A stretch of DNA of 64,000 nucleotides from Phialocephala subalpina (lineage: Eukaryota; Ascomycota; Leotiomycetes; Helotiales; Mollisiaceae), in assembly GCA_900073065.1 (NCBI GenBank), contig FJOG01000014.1:1104803-1168802 (forward strand), written 5' to 3'. Of the stretch, positions 34,081 through 45,451 are shown in pieces. How positions within the stretch are numbered: position 1 is the stretch's first letter; every line of letters starts with the position of its first letter. The notes under the pieces are model-generated. The model was given only the letters and a program-made list of their open reading frames with translations, was not told where the DNA came from and did no database searches. Position numbers and translations under genes: made by a program.

Positions 34081-36396
34081 CTACACGTACTCAGCAGCCA
34101 CAGTATCATAACGCTTATCAAGCAAACAAAGGACATACTGGGTCGAGGCCGAGCGATATGTCGCCTCTACATAACCCGCCATACAATAATACTCCAACCC
34201 GTCAGCTCGTGTTCCTTTGGTATGCGCAAGATCTTCGTTCGACATTGACTGAAGATTGGCCTCCAAGGTGACAAGAACCCGGACATTATTGTTTGGATGT
34301 ATAGGGGCTGTCGGGCTGACTTCATCACAGAATACATCCATGTTGCAAGTGGCAGGTCTGCCCTCACTAACCGGGAAGTCCTGGATGAAGTCGATTTTCT
34401 TGGGATTTCCCTCCTGAACTGGCTCACCTCTCTTAATGAACCAACTCACAGTCGGGACATGAAATTGTCTGTACTTAGCCCACCAGTATCTAGTCATCTC
34501 GTGTCAGTCTTGTTGTTCCTGCTTTCTGTTATCTTGTAATAGGTCTTACTTCTTGATTTCTTCATGTTTCTCAGGGTCGAATTCCGGATGCAGTTCTATG
34601 CCATAGTGCTTTCTTGCAGACCTCGACATCACTCCCACTGCAGCCAATTCTGCCTGCGCACGACCGAGCCCCATCATGACAGCACCACGGACTACCGCTG
34701 TCCAAGCATTTCTACAACATGAGTTCGTCAGCGCCTTCTGCCTCAAAGCGGACTCGGGTCTAAGCCTTATTTTCGGATACATCTGGACATTTTGGCATAG
34801 AATATCTGAATCGAGGAACTCACGGTGGTTGCATGACCTCAACTATAGATAAATCAGTATGCGATTTGAAGTATGATTTGGGACTCGAGGAGCCGGGAGG
34901 AGCCGAGTCCACAATACTCGCGAAGAGCTCGGCTCTCTATATCTCTTCAAACAAAGGGCACATTCTCACGTACCAGAACGATCCAAGGCGGCTCTCAAAC
35001 GCTCTTTCAGGTAACTGTTCTCCCCGAACCCTCCTACCAGCAACACTGCTCGTATTTCTCTGTCTGAAGTGTCAATCTGTCCCTGTACAAGAGTAATGAC
35101 TTCTGATACAACAGGCTCAAAAATTCCCCGCATCTCTGCAGGAGTGATCAAGAGTCTTCCACGTCGGATGCCAAGCCTCTCGTTATTGGCTAGGCCCGGC
35201 ACAAGGACAGTGTATCCATCACGGTTTGACGTTGACGGAGAATATTGCTTTTTAATCTGCCCCAAGAGTGAGCAAAATCGAGATTCAAAGAGTCCTTCCT
35301 TACCACCAAGTCGAATCGCTCCATTGCCTCTGCCAGCAATTCGGCGTCCCAGCCTTCTTCTTGTCCAATCTTTGTTGTCAAAAATTCCGCAAATCTGCGA
35401 TTCAAAAAAGTCGAACCACACAGGCCCCCGGCACCAGGTGATGCCTCCACAATTTCTAGCTTCGGCTGGAGTTGAGTGATGGTGTAAGAGATCAGATCTA
35501 CTGTTCCTCCTCCAGCATCACAGAGGACGAAGCTATCGCCGATTTGCAAGCCGTGTGGATCAAGTCCGTGCAAAGCATAGGTTGCTGCTGCTTCCTACGA
35601 GACCATAAGAGACTCGGACAAGGAAACCAGTACGCGTCAGAACTCACCGGCTCAGACACTAGCAACATATTTCCCACTCCATTCAGACCTGCCCGGCTTG
35701 CCGTTTCTAATGTTTTTTCCTTGGCCACCTCCGACCAGATGGCAGGCACTGTCAAACAATACTCGATGGGAATCGTGCGAAGGATGGATGCTCCAAGCTT
35801 CTGTTCCAAGGTATACATCAGATGGTCGTGTAATGCAGAAAGGTAGTCGGTCGTCAATGACTGAGGTGAGTTCTGCTGTCCGGGACTGATTGGCCGTCCT
35901 CCAGCTAGGCCTCTTGATAACCTCGAGTTAGATGTACCCCCAGCAAAAGCTTATACCTGATGAGCTTACAGTTTGAACCATTTATGCCGCTCGACGATGG
36001 CCGGTATTTGGAATCCCCATTCCATGCCTTCAGGAGTGTACCGAAGTTCAGTGGGCACTTTATCCATCGTCTTGCCCTCAAATGTTTCTAAATTTGAAGG
36101 CCACATGTTGGCGATCGTTTGCTGGTCTGGCTACAATAATTCAGCGTTTATAACTCATCAGAAAACGATAAATTTCTACTCTTCTGGTCTCCGACCAAGC
36201 AATTCCGGAATATCTATAAGATTTAGCAATCCGTTTTCACAATTTCGTGCCGAGTTAGATACGTAGTTCCTAATCTAAAATTAGCACTACGCTCTGACGA
36301 TTTTATACCCAGTTTGCTACCAAAATCAATTCCAACAATCAACTTTCGCTGCTGCCCAGTCAGGGACAGCGTTGCCAGATCGAGAGCCTCATCCAT
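34081..36396 (-). CDS. Hsp70-like (HSPA12-type) actin-fold ATPase, 567 aa, nine exons with a 19-nt micro-exon
   Basis: Minus-strand exons: 36396-36321, 36269-36241, 36130-35970, 35921-35648, 35594-35304, 35256-34974, 34842-34824, 34711-34550, 34489-34081. The phases close exactly (1,704 nt). ATPase motifs: phosphate-1 VGIDFGTTY, EYCLTVPAIWS, phosphate-2 FVLCDAGGGTVDLISY, and the adenosine motif AVLLVGGFGENSYL. The micro-exon encodes the centre of VEVMQPPNAWTAVVRGAV, a block conserved in fungal Hsp70-like proteins, which supports it. There is no Hsp70 substrate-binding domain; the C-terminal third is the typical beta-rich region of this group. The second exon is odd: after DFGTTY the usual SG-x-AWA stretch is replaced by LTRHEI, so the boundary is uncertain or the copy has diverged. 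The acceptor GAG before exon 4 is unusual. Confidence 0.85.
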
Positions 36397-36950
36397 CTTT
36401 AGACGCTGGCGAGAGAGTTTGCAAGATCGATCCGAGATGTCATAGAATCAACTCTGACATTTAACAAGCAAGCGATATTCAAAAAGAAGGTTATTTGGGC
36501 TGAAATATCAGCATAGATTGACAAGGCTGGGAGGGCGTTCATGGCAAGTAGGCTGTGTAAGATGGTTTCGAGCCTCTCCCCACCTCCATCCCGCTATCTT
36601 AGAAGCGTGAATGTGCTTCTGGTCTTGTCTTTGTCCGACTCGGGTGTGCTGCGAGACTCTCACTGGCTGGCCCTTGTTCAGCACTTTTGCTGGATACTGC
36701 AGCGTCCTCGAATAGGGCTTGAATGTTACCCGCCATGCCAGGCAACAGTAGCCCGAGATAACGCCACGATACGTGTTCAAAGCCATGGGTTTCGAGCAGG
36801 GATAGCAGTCAGAGCCTCGTCTTGCATTGGGGCATGTGCTTATCACGGCGAGGCTGTAGGTCACTCCCGTTTTCTACATACTACACTTACAACTTTTGGC
36901 AGCGAAAAGTCCCAAGTTCTTGGAGCCTTTGACCGGAGATTTTTTCGGAT
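36397..36950. other. Divergent intergenic region
   Basis: Between the Hsp70-like gene (-) and the 548-aa gene (+). Overlapping ORFs on both strands lack domains. Confidence 0.45.
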
Positions 36951-38810
36951 ATGACAAAGCCGCAGTCGGCTGACCCAGATTGCGATCTTGAAATTGATAT
37001 TGGATCTAAGACGACTGTCACCACAATGCCCAAGCAGAAGCTTCAAAGGAGGAACCCCGAGATTCCTCGCGGCTCACGACATCATGGGACCATCAAAGGT
37101 GGTTCAAAGAGGGTAGAAAAGTCTTCCACGTACCAGTGCGAGGATAACGAGGATTTGGATTCAGTGACAGAACCTTTCGAGAGTCGATTGAGCATACTCC
37201 CAACATCAACACCAACATTCCAAACTTCTCGCACTCCGAACGAATTGATGGCGGGCACTGGAAAGGAATGCGATGCTTCTCAAGAAGGTGGCCTTCCAGA
37301 ATCTGGAGGGTCTGAGGATGAGGTCGAAGATGAATATTCAGAAGCCCCATGGAGTAAGAGGACTTTGGAGAGAAGACTCGGTGCGGAGCTAACATACATG
37401 CAGGGAATAGTCCTTCGAAGTTTCCAAGGTCTGTCTAGCCAAGGGAATGAACGTCTGCATTGTATGACTAACTTCTGTCAGCGAACCTGTCTCAACTGTC
37501 TCACTTCCTTGCGCATCTCAATCTTCGACGGTCCTCGGGCATGCGGGTTCTGATGTGCCAGAATCTGAGTCCAAGCTACATCCCAGCGAATCTTCTCCGG
37601 ATCAGCCATGCCATCCGGCTGGACCATCAAGGTTCCAGCAAGCTGAAGGGGTTGAACTTCTCCTGAATCAGCTCACAGAAACAAATGCTAAGCTTGAAAC
37701 TTCTGACACTCAATGTCGAGAACTTACGGGTCAAGTCAAGCAACTTCAGAAAGATTTGCAAGATGCACATGATTTCATCTTCGCCTTGCAACCGCGTCGA
37801 CCTATCATCACACCAGCGCAAGCTGCTGAAGACTACAAATCACTTTGTTTGAATGTGGAAAATTGGGTGCAGACTACGCTCTGTGATGTGCTAGACGAGA
37901 GAAGAGTACCACTCTCGAAGGATATCAGTCCAGAGCAAGTAGAGATGTTCTTCGGCCTGATATCTCCAGCAGGGCGGAGCGCATTCCAGACTCCAGATTC
38001 GGATGAGTACAATATCATTGCAGCCATAATGAGCTTTCTATGCCGTGAGATATTCGACAGGGGCTTTTGGTGTCCCATGGAGGATGGGTCTTTGAACATG
38101 TTGGACAGCATCGAGAATAGCATGCGAAATCTCGAGCCTCGTCGAGGTAAAACCATCATGATCCCCATGTCAAACAGTTTTCGTTCCGTGAGCTACTCAG
38201 AGCTTGACTGACATTGCTTTTGGCAGACTTTGCTACTGTTCGTGCCTGGCGAAGCGAGACGATGGTTGCTCTCGTCAATCGTCGCGGCTTTCTTACTCGA
38301 GCACAACAGCAGGTCAATTCCCTGACGAATGATTTGATGACACTTCTCAGGGTCTTCGTTCATCGATTCGACGAAAACGAGCTCTTCGAATCCCTCAAAT
38401 CTATTATTGAGCCTGCCACCACTTTGGCTCACAAGTTCCACGTGTCCATCGACAAATTCGACGTAGAATGGACAGCTTTGAGCCCAAAGAACGTGAACAA
38501 TTGTGATGTCACTCTGTATGACTGTCAAAATCTACTCCCTCCTGGACGAATCCTCAAGTTTCCCGGTGATGAGGGAAAGCACATCGTTTACATAATGGAT
38601 GTTTGTCCCGGTCTGTCCCACACTGTAGTCAAAGCGGATGGCTATGACGAGCCTCAGGTCTTGAAGAAGCCGAGGATTTTGGTCGCTGCCACCAAGTGGG
38701 AGGACGGAGCGTACATCAATCCATCTACAGAGGATGGCGAGCATGCGACGTTGTTGGCGTGGTTGGATGAGAATCGTCCGAAAGAGAAGCAGTATATGTC
38801 ATGGATGTAG
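36951..38810 (+). CDS. Uncharacterised coiled-coil protein, 548 aa, three exons
   Basis: Exons are 36951-37428, 37562-38146 and 38227-38810; introns are 133 nt (GTCTGT...CAG, less certain) and 80 nt. The N-terminal third is charged and disordered, ending near LGAELTYMQGIVLRSFQ. Next is a short coiled coil (LLLNQLTETNAKLETSDTQC to LQKDLQDAHDFIFALQPRRP). A conserved globular part follows, with ITPAQAAEDYKSL, NVENWVQTTLCDVLD, IAAIMSFLCREIFDRGFW and VRAWRSETMVALVNRRGF. I recall the LQPRR-ITPAEA-EDY-NVE-WV block from a large uncharacterised family in leotiomycetes and relatives. No function is known to me. An alternative splice at the first intron (acceptor 37481) would put the next exon out of frame, so I prefer the longer intron. 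Confidence 0.7.
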
Positions 38811-38967
38811 CTCTGAAGGGCGAACAGCAGTCGATAAAGCATGGAACGGCAATAATTCTAGGGTCAAAACATTAAACATTAGACAGGACATGCATGGCTT
38901 TTATCTGGTGTCTAGATGAATTTCTCTACGTGGTGCCCTAGATATCAAATATATGGAGACTACAACT

Positions 38968-41216
38968 CTACTCCGGACTACTCGTCTTCTTTCTCCGAGG
39001 CAAATTATCTGTATGATAGGGGCATCTTGCATCATGCCAGTCATTCCCGTACCTCACTATCTTGATGTGGTCCGCCAAACAGTCCCAGCACCACTGTGAA
39101 CAACAACTTATACCTTGCACATCGTCAGCCTCGGAAAATAGAAAGGTACAAATCGATATGCTGATGGCGAAAATGGGATGAGAAGAAACAAACTCGCATC
39201 ATAGATATTTAACAGCTTCTACCATGAGTGCCCCATGGTCCCAAGCAAATCCAGCAAAATTGATGGTAACATCTTGTGCCTGAACCCGTCAGTCACTTGA
39301 TTCAACTGGGCCCAACAAACACAATATCTACTCCAGAAGACAAACAGAAACCCAAAATTGAGCAGAGAAAAAAAAGGGGGGGGGACTGAACTCACAAGTC
39401 ATATGCTGGCAACCCTCATTCTTCTCAATCGGCCAGGTACACCCCGGGCATTTCTTTGTCGTCCTCTCCACCGTTGACATACTCGCCTCCTCCTCTATAT
39501 GCCTCTTCCACACAGCTTCCTTCTGCTTTTGCCTTTCTTCCTCTTCCATTCTCCGCTCCTCTACCTCCCGTTGCCTCTGTTCCTCCCGCCGTCGTCTCGC
39601 CGCTTCCAATTTCCTCCTCTCAGCCCCCGCAGCCTGCTGCTCCCTCGCTCTCGCCAATTCCGCTTCATGCCTCTGTCTCTGCCGCTCCTCCTCCGCAATC
39701 CTCTCCTCCTCTTCCCTCTCAAGCATACTCTTAAAGCCCATCGGATTCCTCTTCATCTCATCATACTCGTCACAAGTCAACCTCTCATGCCAAGCCACTC
39801 CATGCTTAAAACAAGACCTAAACCCACACTTCTTGCATCTCACGATTGGTTGCTTCTGTCCAGTCGTATGCAGTTGTCCAAAATCACAGTTTGGGGCCTG
39901 ACACCAGACGAAATCGGAATCTGAGCTCATGGCGGACCGGAAAGAGAGGTCTTCGTATTTGGCGAATGTGTTGGGGTCTGCAAGTCGTTTGATGTCTTCG
40001 TAGACGAGGGGAATGGAGCATTCGGGACATTTGATTTGGTTCCAGATTTTGGAGGTGAGGTCGTTGGAGATACATTTTGCGAGGCAGGGGAGGCATAGTG
40101 AGGGTGGATGAGCGCAGGCGAGGGTAATCCAGGGTGGAGGTTGGAGGGTAGGTGTGAAGTCTTCTATGCATATTATGCAGCTGGTGGGAGTATTTGAGGG
40201 ACTTGTTGACACAGTTGACGAGGAGCTTGGTATCATGACTTGATGGGATTCGGTGGGTAGCTCCTGTAGGAAAGAGGTTTTCGCATTAGCTGTAGATGAT
40301 TCGGGTGCAGATGACTCTGAGGCTTGACTATATTAGAAGTATTAGATATCATGTGGTGATGTTAACTCCTCTCGACTTACGTAGCAACGCTCAGAGCAGT
40401 CCTCCAAATCTCCTCTGCGTCTTCATATCCAAACGTTTCACGAGGTAACGCTGTTGACTCGTTATACTGGATGTCATACATCTCATCACTCTCCTGGATG
40501 TCGTGAGAAGTGGTGTCTTTGCTCGTGCTCGCAAAGTCCAGCTCAACCGTAGCGGCATTCTTGGAACCATTGCTCCAGACAGTCTCTACTTTCCCAGAAG
40601 CGGCACGTTGAATGTCCGGAGATGCATTGTGCATCAATTCTTCATAGAAGTTCAGAGCTGCCACTTCCTCAGTCATACGATCAGAGAAACTTGATTTGGG
40701 AGATTCCATTCGCTCCAAAACCACAGGTGTGGATGTCGATCCATACTGTGAACCAAAAAATGGGATGTCTGTAGACCCATATATTGCTCGCAGTGGATCG
40801 TTATCTTCAGATAACGGTGGAGAATGTACTGGTGCCCAAGAACTTGCTCTTCGCTCTTCATCTTGTTGATACATTTTCTCGGATATCTTCTGCGGGGATG
40901 AACTCCCTGGTGCATTCATATTATTTGGATCCTCGAATCTCGAATCTCGTGGAGAAATGCGTAAACTATTCGAAGTCACTGATATGCTCGCAGATACCGA
41001 ATGTAATATTCAAAGAAGAAAGAAAGCAGACCTCTGTTCTGCCGCCTCGTCGTCTCTTAAACGATTGTACGACCGGGTTTCATCTTCTACAGGATCTTCT
41101 ACGATAGACCATAAAGTGTCTCGTCGAAGACTCTGGGCTCTTGGAGAAAGGAATGTCTCATCTTTCTCTTCTTTGCGCAAACTACGCTTGCTAAGAGACC
41201 GGAACAGTCGCTTCAT
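38968..41216 (-). CDS. RBR-type E3 ubiquitin ligase with two alternative 3' exons
   Basis: Minus-strand exons: 41216-41032, 40965-40381, 40327-39396, then either 39279-39209 (590 aa) or 39113-38968 (615 aa). Both continue in frame from the split Cys codon. The Ser-rich N-terminus (about 335 residues) is followed by RING1 (CIICIEDF to CPECSIPLVYEDIK), an IBR domain (WCQAPNCDFGQLH, CKKCGFRSCFKHG), a long Arg/Glu/Gln coiled coil, and RING2 starting KKCPGCTWPIEKNEGCQHMT. The catalytic Cys of RBR ligases corresponds to the Cys of EGCQHM and lies in the shared exon. The proximal exon gives TRCYHQFCWICLGPWGTHG, and the distal exon gives ISCCSQWCWDCLADHIKIVR. Both satisfy C-x2-C-x4-C-x2-C. Which exon is used, or whether both are, needs transcripts. 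Confidence 0.85.
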
Positions 41217-41632
41217 TTTTGCATTTTAGGAAAGATGGTAATCAGGCTTTGAACATGGACGAAAAATCAAGATGGGCGGTTGATGCAGTTGCCAGCGGAC
41301 CCTCGCCGTTCACATTGGTGTGCTGAAGCGAAGCCTAACTGCAGGTCTTCGGTCTGCTGGCTTATCTGAGACATTGAGTGGATTCTAAACAAATCTTTTG
41401 GACGAGGCTGCAGAAATAATTCTGTTTTATCGCAGGTGTGCATCGCGAAGTCTTAGGCTTCCACCGAAGCTGAGTTCCGAGAGCTTCCGGCAGCTGTTTA
41501 CCATTGACATTATTGCAGCATGCATGACTCAGAAGCAAGGAAAGCGTTTTGGTTCGATGTACTCGACTCTTTCGTAACTCGCCAACGATTCGGATGAGGA
41601 CCATCGGTTAGGCTCTGTCTAAGCAACGAGAC
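41217..41632. other. Short intergenic stretch
   Basis: Promoter side of the RBR gene. No gene is seen. Confidence 0.45.
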
Positions 41633-42303
41633 TCAGTCTGACCTGTATCTGAATGGCTCCTGTGCCTCTCTCGCGATCCTTTCAGCTTCAATATGCCATG
41701 ACTCTAGATAGCTGCTTGGTTCGCCATCTTCTCCAAGCTCCATCTTCTTCAACATCTCCTCATAATGTCGGCCTCTTTGATCCCTTCGCCAAGTGACGAT
41801 GGAATATCAGGGCACTCTTCAATATTCCTATAGAAGGTCGCTCCGAAAGCTTTCAATGCAGCACATCTTTCATCCATCGTGAAGACCATCGAGACTTTCG
41901 ACCAGTTCCGTGGTAGTTCTAGCGCATCACCCGGCAGTAGAAAATACTAGTTAGAGCTCATGAGAACCCAAACTCCACCACTTGAAGGATAGCCAATATG
42001 GAGATTAAGTGGGTAAAGGTGTCCATAACACGTCTCGTTATTGCCACGGTCGTGTGTTGCACCGAGGCGCAACAATTCGAAAGCGAAAGAATCCTCTTCG
42101 ATAGAGTCCATGGATCGTTTTGTTTCTTCCGACCGTGAAAGACCGAGCTATGCCAATTCGACTCCTGTGGGGTACTCGAAGATGATGCCTCCAGAGGATG
42201 GATATGTAATTGTTTTGCAGTTCGAAGCCAGGAACTCTGTTCGTGTCATACCTTCCCCAGCAACGATTGTGGATTGAAGCTCCTGCCGTGATAGACCCCG
42301 CAT
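41633..42303 (-). pseudogene. Decayed copy of a lineage-expanded small unknown protein
   Basis: One minus frame reads from about 42303 (MRGLSRQELQSTI) through MTRTEFLASNCKTITYPSSG and IFEYPTGVELA, then meets TAG at 42148-42150. It continues in frame through SIEEDSFAFELLRLGAT and HIGYPSSGGVWVLMSSN, meets a second TAG at 41947-41949, then goes on to FLLPGDALELPRNWSKVSM, FTMDERCAALKAFGATFY and IEECPDIPSSL. Near 41770 the frame shifts, and the end (YEEMLKKMELGEDGEP to FRYRSD, stop 41633-41635) lies in another frame. I recall intact relatives with the same blocks in leotiomycetes. No function is known. Two stops and a frameshift make it a pseudogene. Confidence 0.75.
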
Positions 42304-42734
42304 AACTTCGCTCAGGTAGCTAATGACATAAAATGATGTAAATATCAAAACCATGCTAATTAGAAGATGAGTTTGGTGGACCAGCACTGGACGGTCTGGC
42401 TGGGATTTTCCAAATGTTGGTTTGGCTCCGCTGAGCTGCAAATGGCTTCAACAAATCATCTAAAAGCTCAAGAACAACCTTCTGAGTTACAAGTTGCCAA
42501 TAGTACAAGCATTTAATCCAAAAGGATAATTCGAATAATTCTATGAAGGCGTTGATATTTCTGTCAAGGGAGAAACTTCGGGAGCAAACGAGCTTGTGCC
42601 TCGGCATCTTTGATGGGGAGCTTGCTGATATCACACTACCCCGGATGTCGAGTTGAGAGCAGTTCACAACCTCTTTCCTTTCCTTTCTTTCTTGTCATTC
42701 CAATTTTTATACTCTTCATTGTATTTCAATCAAA
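42304..42734. other. Promoter region of the SDR gene
   Basis: About 0.43 kb. A CT-rich tract (CTTTCCTTTCCTTTCTTTC-like) at about 42670-42695 precedes the ATG at 42735, typical of fungal core promoters. No gene is seen. Confidence 0.45.
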
Positions 42735-43627
42735 ATGGATGTCTCGAATCTCTTCAACGTCAAGGTATGCTCCTCAATTGCTCGACCAGCGCCGACGACA
42801 TGCTGATGACATCGGATAGGACAAAGTTGTCCTGGTGACTGGCGGGGCCAAAGGAATTGGCAGAATGATATCAGAAGGCTTCGTAGCAAACGGGGCGAAA
42901 GTGTATATCTCCTCTCGAGACGCCAAAGCCTGCGAGCAAGCCTGCAAAGAGCTCAATGCCCTTGGTACTTCCCCTCCATCCTTCACATTGCAACAATGGC
43001 TCACACCCCGCAGGCAAAGGCTCCGCACACTCGATCCCCGCCGATTTCTACAAACTCGAAGATTGCAAACGAATGGTCGAAGAATTCAAGAAGCGCGAGA
43101 AAAAGTTACACGTCCTTGTCAACAACTCGGGGTCGAATTGGGGCGCACCCTATGACGAATTTCCAGACACTGCCTGGACACGAGTCCTCACACTCAACTT
43201 GACTCGAGTTTTCACCATCACACAAGCTCTCACACCCCTCCTCGAAGCTGCATGCACACCCGAAGATCCGTCGCGGATCATCAACATTGGATCAGTGGAT
43301 GGAATTCGGGTACCTTCTCTCGAGACATTCTCATACTCAGCATCGAAGGCTGGATTACATCAATTGTCGAGGGTGTTGGCGAATCACTTGGGAAAGAGGA
43401 ATATTACAAGCAATGTGCTTGCCTGCGGACCTTTTGAGAGCAAGATGATGGCAGAGACGTTGAAGAATTTCGGAGAGGCTATTAAGGAAGGAATACCGCT
43501 AGGAAGGATTGGCACACCACAAGATGTCGCGGGGGCTTGTCTGTTCTTGAGTGGGAGAGCAGGAAGCTATGTCAACGGTGCTATTATTGCCCTTGATGGA
43601 GGGAGCCTTATTGGGAGCAAGTTGTAA
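42735..43627 (+). CDS. Short-chain dehydrogenase/reductase, 262 aa, three exons
   Basis: Exons are 42735-42764 (only 30 nt), 42820-42964 and 43014-43627; introns are 55 and 49 nt. This is a classical SDR: the NAD(P) motif TGGAKGIG follows the first junction; NNSG marks strand 4; IINIGSVDG carries the catalytic Ser; and YSASKAGLHQL is the YxxxK site. The end (PLGRIGTPQDVAGACLFLSG then GAIIALDGG) is the usual 3-oxoacyl-reductase-like C-terminus. Fungal homologues are often labelled RhlG-like 3-oxoacyl-ACP reductases, but that label does not prove the substrate. The SSRD sequence after strand 2 favours NADPH. No biosynthetic cluster is seen nearby. Confidence 0.92.
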
Positions 43628-44243
43628 GTGGAGGTCATCGGCGTCGTGGGCGGCGAGGAGGGGTGGAATGGTATATTGCAAATGATCAATGTCTGAAAGT
43701 GGGAAAGGAATACAACATGAATAATGACCATTCAAATGTCCCGCTTTTGGTTGAATATTCAAGAAGTTCTGATCGTTTGGGACACTAGAGGAGTTACCAC
43801 TGTTCAATATTCGCTCAGCAAGACATTTCACTATGAACTCCTCTTTGACACGATGTCCAAACAATCTGCTAGTATCTCATGCTCTTGTCCGATTAAAGCC
43901 ATTTGAATTTCTCAAAAGAGCATCATCAGGAAGTGGACTTCCTGCTCGGATACCGGCACAATGCAAGCTAATTAAATGGCCGAAACTGGCAAGACCCCTT
44001 GAACCCCTGGTCCTCCTCGTAAGGCACAGCCTCGAAACCCTTCTATCTCCCCTCATTGATCTTTGCAGTCTCCTTCGCATCATATTCCGGCCAAGGACAA
44101 CACGACTTCTGCAACTGAGCGCCCTCGAAACCATTAATTTTAAGATTTCGCTTGAGCCCCTATTCCTTCGCGAGCAGGTGGTTCGCCACAGAGCCACAGA
44201 CCGCCAAAGAAATCCTCTCCTCCTCCGGCATCAATTCGCGACA
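43628..44243. other. Intergenic, upstream of the membrane protein gene
   Basis: The frame of the next gene is open back to 43833, but that part lacks membrane or domain features and is probably 5' UTR. No other gene is seen. Confidence 0.4.
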
Positions 44244-44888
44244 ATGACCGCCCTCGAAGTCCCCCGAATGCAAGCCCTAGTCGGCCTCTCAATAATGTCC
44301 TTATGCACTCTCGCCTTCCACGCCTGCTCTCGCTCCATCTACACCACCCACCCACCCAACCCTTCCCTCTCCTGGCCCACGACCCAAGGCTCCAATTTCG
44401 CTCCCTCAGAATTCACCACTATCATGGCCGCAATAGAATCTCTTTCCCAGTCAATAACCGAAGTAAACACTTCCCTCCACCACGAATTCTCCCTCCTCCA
44501 AAAAGTAGGAACCTGGGGCCAACGCCAAAATCAAATCATGGGACCAAACGACGGAGTAATTGCAGCAGATATTGTTCTTGTTGCGCTTTGGATTGTAGGG
44601 ATGGCGGTCACATGTAACGGGATGTATAATCTCTCTCAACCATTTTTGTTAAGGGTGTTGTTGATGGCTGTCTGGTGTGCGAATTTAGGGTTGCTGTGTG
44701 TGGTGCTTGGGACAGAGGGAAGGAGATGGTATGTTTATGTTTTGGCGACGGTGTGGCCGATGCAGGTTGTTATGGGGCTGAAGATTTGGATGGCTGGGGA
44801 GAAGGAGGTTGTGAGCATTAGAGAGAGGGTGGGTGAGAAGGAGAAGGAAAAGGAGAGGGAGAAAGGGGAGAAGAAGTCTGGTTATTGA
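44244..44888 (+). CDS. Four-helix membrane protein of unknown function, 214 aa
   Basis: I start at ATG 44244 (MTALEVPRMQALVGLS) because a hydrophobic helix begins there; an earlier in-frame ATG (43833) adds 137 residues that look non-coding. Helices: about residues 9-28; then a Ser/Thr-rich soluble loop of about 85 residues (PSEFTTIMAAIESLSQSITE to GTWGQRQNQIMGPNDGV); about 113-132 (ADIVLVALWIVGMAVTC); 140-162 (LLRVLLMAVWCANLGLLCVV); and 168-188 (WYVYVLATVWPMQVVMGLKI). The tail is dominated by Lys/Glu (EKEKEKEREKGEKKS). I do not recognise the family. Confidence 0.6.
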   Translation: MTALEVPRMQALVGLSIMSLCTLAFHACSRSIYTTHPPNPSLSWPTTQGSNFAPSEFTTIMAAIESLSQSITEVNTSLHHEFSLLQKVGTWGQRQNQIMGPNDGVIAADIVLVALWIVGMAVTCNGMYNLSQPFLLRVLLMAVWCANLGLLCVVLGTEGRRWYVYVLATVWPMQVVMGLKIWMAGEKEVVSIRERVGEKEKEKEREKGEKKSGY

Positions 44889-45451
44889 AAGGGTTTATTT
44901 GAATGCATCTCTGCCCATAATAGAGCTTTTGTAAGCTTGGAAGCGTTCAATAGGCAATGTTGCTTTGGGTAAATATTTGTGAAGGAGAAAGCAAAATCAC
45001 AGCTCAAGTTCCATATTTCCGCAGAGACACGACCCTAAAAGCATGAATTCAGCGTCCACCAAGCCCCTGCAAACCCCCACCGACTCCAAAGAATACCAGG
45101 TATTGCGATCCATCACCATATCACTATCCGTGTTCCATCACTTCGAATGATTGACAGCAAAGCATTCCCTTTGTTGTAGCCGCGATCGAGCCGAATCTGA
45201 GTATCCATCTCATGAAGAGATAGGGGCCTCTCCGCCTCTCCCCAATTTTCTGTCATAATATGCACTTCACTCATTATTGATCTGCTCGCACCTCCCAAGA
45301 TCATGTGCAGGCCAGTGGTCCAAACTTTTTTGCATAGCATCCGTGATGGCGACTTTCTCTTCGAACTTAGGCACGTCCGATCCGCAAGCTTTCGGGTCAG
45401 AGACTCTGTTTTTCAAGGACTTAATGTCGGAGCATCCAGCAACTGTGAGCT
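44889..45451. other. Possible downstream remnant of the 2EXR pseudogene
   Basis: Minus-strand reading frames near 45280-45450 (ELTVAGCSDIKSL, SDVPKFEEKVAI) look like a continuation of the 2EXR relic in shifted frames. Nothing intact is seen. Confidence 0.35.

Noticed and set aside
37461..37480. 20-nt GTATGACTAAC...CAG intron in the 548-aa gene
   Set aside because: Too short for a spliceosomal intron, and the phase gives an out-of-frame continuation.
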